64,000 nt of DNA. It comes from Ruminococcus bovis. Lineage in GTDB: Bacteria; Bacillota; Clostridia; Oscillospirales; Acutalibacteraceae. Within the stretch, counting starts at the first letter, position 1. Every line of letters starts with the position of its first letter. The stretch is taken from the NCBI RefSeq assembly GCF_005601135.1, contig NZ_CP039381.1, forward strand, positions 1,857,941 through 1,921,940, read 5' to 3'. Made by a program: the position numbers and the translations under genes. Positions 60,998 through 64,000 of the stretch are shown here, one piece after another. The notes under the pieces were generated by a model that was not told the DNA's origin, did no database searches, and was given only the letters and a program-made list of their open reading frames with translations.

Positions 60998-61831
60998 ATG
61001 AAAATTAACAGTAAAACAATGACACTAAACGAAAATAAAGGTGTTCCGTTTTTAACATACAATGTACTTTCAGATATTGATTTTATCCGACATGCCTTTT
61101 CAACTAAGCATGGTGGTGTAAGTACAGATGAATGGACTTCAATGAACTTCGCATTTTCTAGGGGAGATAAGCCTGAAAATGTAATTGAAAATTATAAAAT
61201 CTTTTCCGATGCAGTAGGCTTTGATTATGATAGTCTGGTAACTTCTTCCCAAGACCACCATACATTTGTCAGACCTGTAACTAAGAAAGAATGTGGCATT
61301 GGCATTTGGAGAGAAAAGGACATTCAGTCTGTAGATGCATTAATTACAAATGAAAAGGGTGTTACCCTTGTAACTCATTATGCAGATTGTACACCATTAT
61401 TCTTTGTTGATAAAGAGAAGAAAGCCATTGGACTTGCTCATGCCGGATGGCGTGGTACAGTTGGTAGAATCGGTGAAGAAGTAATTAAGAAAATGACTGA
61501 TTTATATGGTAGTAATCCTGAAGATATTGTTGTTTGTATCGGACCTGCAATTTCTAAGTGTTGCTATGAAGTGGATAAGGATTGTGCAGATAATTTTTAT
61601 GCTCTAACTGACTTAGATAATTCAAAATTTATTTTCCCTAAGGAAGATGGAAAATATATGATTGACCTGCTAGAAACAAATAAGCAAATTGTAATGAAAG
61701 CAGGAGTAAAGGAAGAAAATATCACATTGTCTGACCTATGTACAAAGTGTAATTCAGATTTATTATGGAGTCATAGAGCAACTAACGGTCATCGTGGTAC
61801 AATGTGTGCATTTATGTGTATTGAAAAGTAA
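60998..61831 (+). CDS. pgeF: Laccase-domain (YfiH/PgeF family) protein
   Basis: 277 aa. Metal and active-site motifs of the multicopper-like purine nucleoside phosphorylase/PgeF family: THYADCTPLFF, GLAHAGWRGTVGRIG and CIGPAISKCCYEV. Members act on purine nucleosides or edit peptidoglycan precursors containing D-amino-acid errors. The pseudouridine synthase gene starts 2 bases after its stop. Confidence 0.9.
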   Translation: MKINSKTMTLNENKGVPFLTYNVLSDIDFIRHAFSTKHGGVSTDEWTSMNFAFSRGDKPENVIENYKIFSDAVGFDYDSLVTSSQDHHTFVRPVTKKECGIGIWREKDIQSVDALITNEKGVTLVTHYADCTPLFFVDKEKKAIGLAHAGWRGTVGRIGEEVIKKMTDLYGSNPEDIVVCIGPAISKCCYEVDKDCADNFYALTDLDNSKFIFPKEDGKYMIDLLETNKQIVMKAGVKEENITLSDLCTKCNSDLLWSHRATNGHRGTMCAFMCIEK

Positions 61832-61833
61832 TT

Positions 61834-62787
61834 ATGAGAGAATTAGTAGTAAAGAAAAATGACGCTAATCAGCGACTGGATAAATTTCTTTTGAAGAAAT
61901 TTAAAACTATGCCAAAGAAAATGGCTTATATGTATATTAGAAAAAAGTGTGTAAAGGTAAATGGCAAAAAGGTTACACCTGAAGTTATGCTAAAAGAAAA
62001 TGACCTTCTTACTTTCTATATTAAAGATGAATTTTTCGATAATATACAAGAAGAAAATTATGAATTCCTAAAAGCTCCAAAGACTTTAAAGATAATTTAT
62101 GAAGATGAAAATATTATCCTATTGGATAAGAAACCGGGAGTAATTGTGCATCAAGATAAGTCCTATCATTTTGATTGCCTCTTACTTAGACTTCAACATT
62201 ATCTTTATGATAAAGGTGAGTATAACCCTAAGGAAGAAAACTGCTTTGCACCTGCACTTGTAAATAGAATTGACAGAAATACCGGTGGTATAGTTATTGG
62301 TGCTAAAAATGCAGAATCATTGCGTATTCTTAACCAAAAAATGAAAGATAGAGAACTTCACAAATTCTATCTTTGCTTACTTATTAACAGACCTAAAAAG
62401 GATAATGCAATTCTTTCCGATTACTTAATTAAGAATGAAAAAACCAATAAAGTAACTGTCCTAAAAAATGAAAAGCAAGGTGCTAAGAAGATTTTAACAA
62501 AGTATTCCGTGTTGGAAACTAACAACAATTTAACCTTGTGTGAAGTTGAACTTTTAACAGGTAGAACTCATCAGATTAGAGCCCATATGTCCTCAATAGG
62601 TTGTCCTATTTTAGGTGACAATAAATATGGCAACAAAAAGCTAAACCAAAGGTATAACCTTTCAAAACAATGTTTGTATAGCTATAAATTAGCCTTTGAT
62701 TTTACTACAGATAGTGGAATTTTAAGTTACTTAGACAAGAAAGAGTTTTCCACAAATGATATTTGGTTTATGGATTACTTAAAATAA
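61834..62787 (+). CDS. RluA-family RNA pseudouridine synthase
   Basis: 317 aa. The N-terminal S4 domain (NQRLDKFLLKKF, RKKCVKVNGKKV) is followed by the RluA catalytic domain with NRIDRNTGGIV (catalytic Asp) and LLTGRTHQIRAHMSSIGCPI. It isomerises uridines in rRNA or tRNA; RluC-like on architecture, but the site cannot be assigned. Confidence 0.92.
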   Translation: MRELVVKKNDANQRLDKFLLKKFKTMPKKMAYMYIRKKCVKVNGKKVTPEVMLKENDLLTFYIKDEFFDNIQEENYEFLKAPKTLKIIYEDENIILLDKKPGVIVHQDKSYHFDCLLLRLQHYLYDKGEYNPKEENCFAPALVNRIDRNTGGIVIGAKNAESLRILNQKMKDRELHKFYLCLLINRPKKDNAILSDYLIKNEKTNKVTVLKNEKQGAKKILTKYSVLETNNNLTLCEVELLTGRTHQIRAHMSSIGCPILGDNKYGNKKLNQRYNLSKQCLYSYKLAFDFTTDSGILSYLDKKEFSTNDIWFMDYLK

Positions 62788-62834
62788 TATTCACCAAACC
62801 CCAATAATTGTATAATCTATTAAGGGGTGATTAA

Positions 62835-62978
62835 ATGAGATGTTGGAGAACACAAAGGAAAATTTACCTTGCTTTTGCACTTGGATTGCTTGTAGCATCA
62901 ATTTTTCCTTATTGGTTAATAACCGACTGTTGTGCATTAATAATCATCCTTTTGTCATGTACATTATGTAGGAGGTAA
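62835..62978 (+). CDS. 47-aa membrane peptide upstream of the SpoVM-like gene
   Basis: Reads MRCWRTQRKIYLAFALGLLV and ends CALIIILLSCTLCRR. It has a basic N-terminus, one long or two short hydrophobic segments and four cysteines. GGGGTG lies before the ATG. The AGGAGG of the next gene is formed by its own last Arg codons, so the two are translationally linked. Small clostridial membrane proteins of this look are common and uncharacterised. Confidence 0.65.
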   Translation: MRCWRTQRKIYLAFALGLLVASIFPYWLITDCCALIIILLSCTLCRR

Positions 62979-62982
62979 TGGT

Positions 62983-63075
62983 ATGAAAGTTATAGTAATT
63001 GACAATCCAAAGGTGTTAGGTGTTGTTCTTAGAAAAATTTATGGTATCAAAAAGCAAAAACCTCTTCAATCATAA
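62983..63075 (+). CDS. spoVM: SpoVM-like spore morphogenesis peptide
   Basis: 30 aa: MKVIVIDNPKVLGVVLRKIY then GIKKQKPLQS. Length, N-terminal MKxxxI, the central Pro9 and the amphipathic helix with basic face match SpoVM (26 aa in Bacillus), which recognises the convex forespore membrane and anchors SpoIVA during coat assembly. AGGAGG lies 7 bases before the ATG, and a terminator follows. It is much shorter than usual gene-calling limits. Confidence 0.78.
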   Translation: MKVIVIDNPKVLGVVLRKIYGIKKQKPLQS

Positions 63076-63112
63076 ATTATTATGTAAAATTGTACAAATA
63101 TAACATATCAAA

Positions 63113-63151
63113 GGTATGCATAATTAACAAATTATGCGTACCTTTTCTTTA
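63113..63151 (+). terminator. Terminator after the SpoVM-like gene
   Basis: 13-bp stem (GGTATGCATAATT / AATTATGCGTACC, one G-U) with a 4-base loop, then TTTTCTTTATT. Confidence 0.85.
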
Positions 63152-63228
63152 TTCATAATTTATTCATATACATTTTAAGATTTATTTGATATAATTGAAA
63201 TGTAAATTTTTTACAAGGAGGAAATATA

Positions 63229-64000
63229 ATGAAACAGAAAAAAGGATTTTTATCAATAATCCTTGTTCTTACAATTCTTTCTTCAGCATTTGCATTTACA
63301 GTTAACGCTGTAACAGGTGCATCCGGTGAGACAGTTTATGTAAGAACAACAGGCTCAAACCCAACATGTTATATGTGGACTACTTCAGGTGGTACTACAA
63401 CTAACAACGGTGCTTGGCCCGGTGCAAAAATGACAAAGGTTGAGGATAACATTTATTCTTACACTCTAACAGGTTCTTTTGAAAATGTTATTTTCAACGA
63501 TAGCAACGGACAAACAGGTAACTTGGTTTATCAGGGAGCTAATATGCTTTATGATAAGTCAACAGGTAAGTGGGAACAGTATGCAGGTAGCGAAAACCCA
63601 CCAACTGTTACTTTCAGCAAGAAAGACGGTGCTACATACACAAATACTGTAAATGTTAAGATTACAACATCTAAAGCTACAAGTGCTTCATACAAGATTG
63701 ACAACGGCAGTGCTGTTTCTTTCTCAGGTGAAACAACTGTAACAATCGGTGAAGGTGTTTCTGTTGGTACTTCAACAACAATTTCTGTTACTGCTACTAA
63801 CGAATACGGTACAACTAATCAGTCAATCACTCTAACTAAGAAAGAATCAAGCCAGGGTGGTGGAAGTGATGGTTCTACTACACCTGCTGAAACAGGCAAA
63901 TATGCAACAAACCCTAACGGTAAAGTTGGTAAAAAGGCATCTATCACAATTGACGGTGACGCAAGTGACTGGTCAGATGATATGCTAATTGCTCAGGGTG
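63229..64000 (+). CDS. Secreted CBM26-containing protein, probably an amylolytic enzyme (5' part; runs off the window)
   Basis: 257 codons are visible without a stop. The signal peptide is residues 1-27 (IILVLTILSSAFAFTVNA). Residues ~30-120 form a CBM26-like starch-binding module (TTGSNPTCYMWTT, NGAWPGAKMTKV, ENVIFNDSNGQTGNLVYQG). An Ig/Fn3-associated domain follows (PPTVTFSKKDGATYTNTV), then a GGGS linker and ITIDGDASDWSDDMLIAQG, the entry of a further domain common in gut GH13 amylases. AAGGAGG precedes the ATG and TATAAT lies at 63190. The catalytic part is outside the window. Confidence 0.8.
   Translation, partial: MKQKKGFLSIILVLTILSSAFAFTVNAVTGASGETVYVRTTGSNPTCYMWTTSGGTTTNNGAWPGAKMTKVEDNIYSYTLTGSFENVIFNDSNGQTGNLVYQGANMLYDKSTGKWEQYAGSENPPTVTFSKKDGATYTNTVNVKITTSKATSASYKIDNGSAVSFSGETTVTIGEGVSVGTSTTISVTATNEYGTTNQSITLTKKESSQGGGSDGSTTPAETGKYATNPNGKVGKKASITIDGDASDWSDDMLIAQG

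Overview
The window looks like the chromosome of a low-GC, spore-forming clostridium of the Ruminococcus type. Evidence is a type I dockerin, a starch-binding (CBM26-like) secreted enzyme at the right edge, an [FeFe]-hydrogenase-like protein, a SpoVM-like peptide and Firmicutes gene orders (rplU-prp-rpmA-obgE, rpsF-ssb-rpsR). A starch-degrading, dockerin-bearing ruminococcus such as R. bromii fits well, but the species is inference.

Layout. 1-2.8 kb: two tandem paralogous secreted proteins. 2.8-4 kb: no genes; a 264-bp tandem repeat that carries tRNA-3'-end-like cores. 4.0-21.5 kb: an integrative element inserted at the 3' end of tRNA-Leu(GAG), less AT-rich than its flanks. It has a tyrosine integrase, a small excisionase, a RepA-like initiator with iteron-like repeats upstream, an AAA/DUF4143 ATPase, a HipA-like kinase, a type I restriction-modification locus, a GmrSD-like DUF262/DUF1524 protein and a TnpV group. 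Arm-type repeats TTTGACTGCA lie inside both ends. No relaxase or conjugation gene is seen, so it looks like a mobilisable or satellite element carrying defence cargo.

The type I locus is built as a shufflon. It has one hsdM, a half-length hsdS at the expression site, an inverted silent 3' half of hsdS, a dedicated tyrosine recombinase, a second full-length hsdS, a HEPN-domain gene and hsdR. Four copies of a 15-bp site in alternating orientation flank the exchangeable halves. Recombination between the first two would rebuild a full-length, in-frame HsdS.

21.7-32 kb is core genome: an M16 peptidase pair, lgt, folD, the L21/Prp/L27 operon, obgE, mrnC, the S6/SSB/S18 operon and an [FeFe]-hydrogenase-like protein. 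32.2-44.6 kb is accessory: a 66-aa candidate precursor peptide, a 2,149-aa surface protein, a leucine-rich-repeat protein with a dockerin, and a compact five-gene run (HPr-kinase-like, PqqD-like, S24/S26-like peptidase, ABC exporter, nucleotidyltransferase). This resembles peptide-modification and export machinery but has no recognised cyclase, radical SAM enzyme or lanthionine synthetase in the window. It is the best candidate here for an undescribed system.

44.7-64 kb: panD, a uracil permease, two tandem BspA-like repeat proteins (the first with a one-base loss in the A-tract after its start codon), rex, icd and acn on the minus strand, typA, an exonuclease, an amino-acid ABC transporter, a small sigma-like operon behind stacked palindromes, a laccase-domain protein, a pseudouridine synthase, a SpoVM-like 30-aa gene and the start of a CBM26-containing secreted enzyme that runs off the window.
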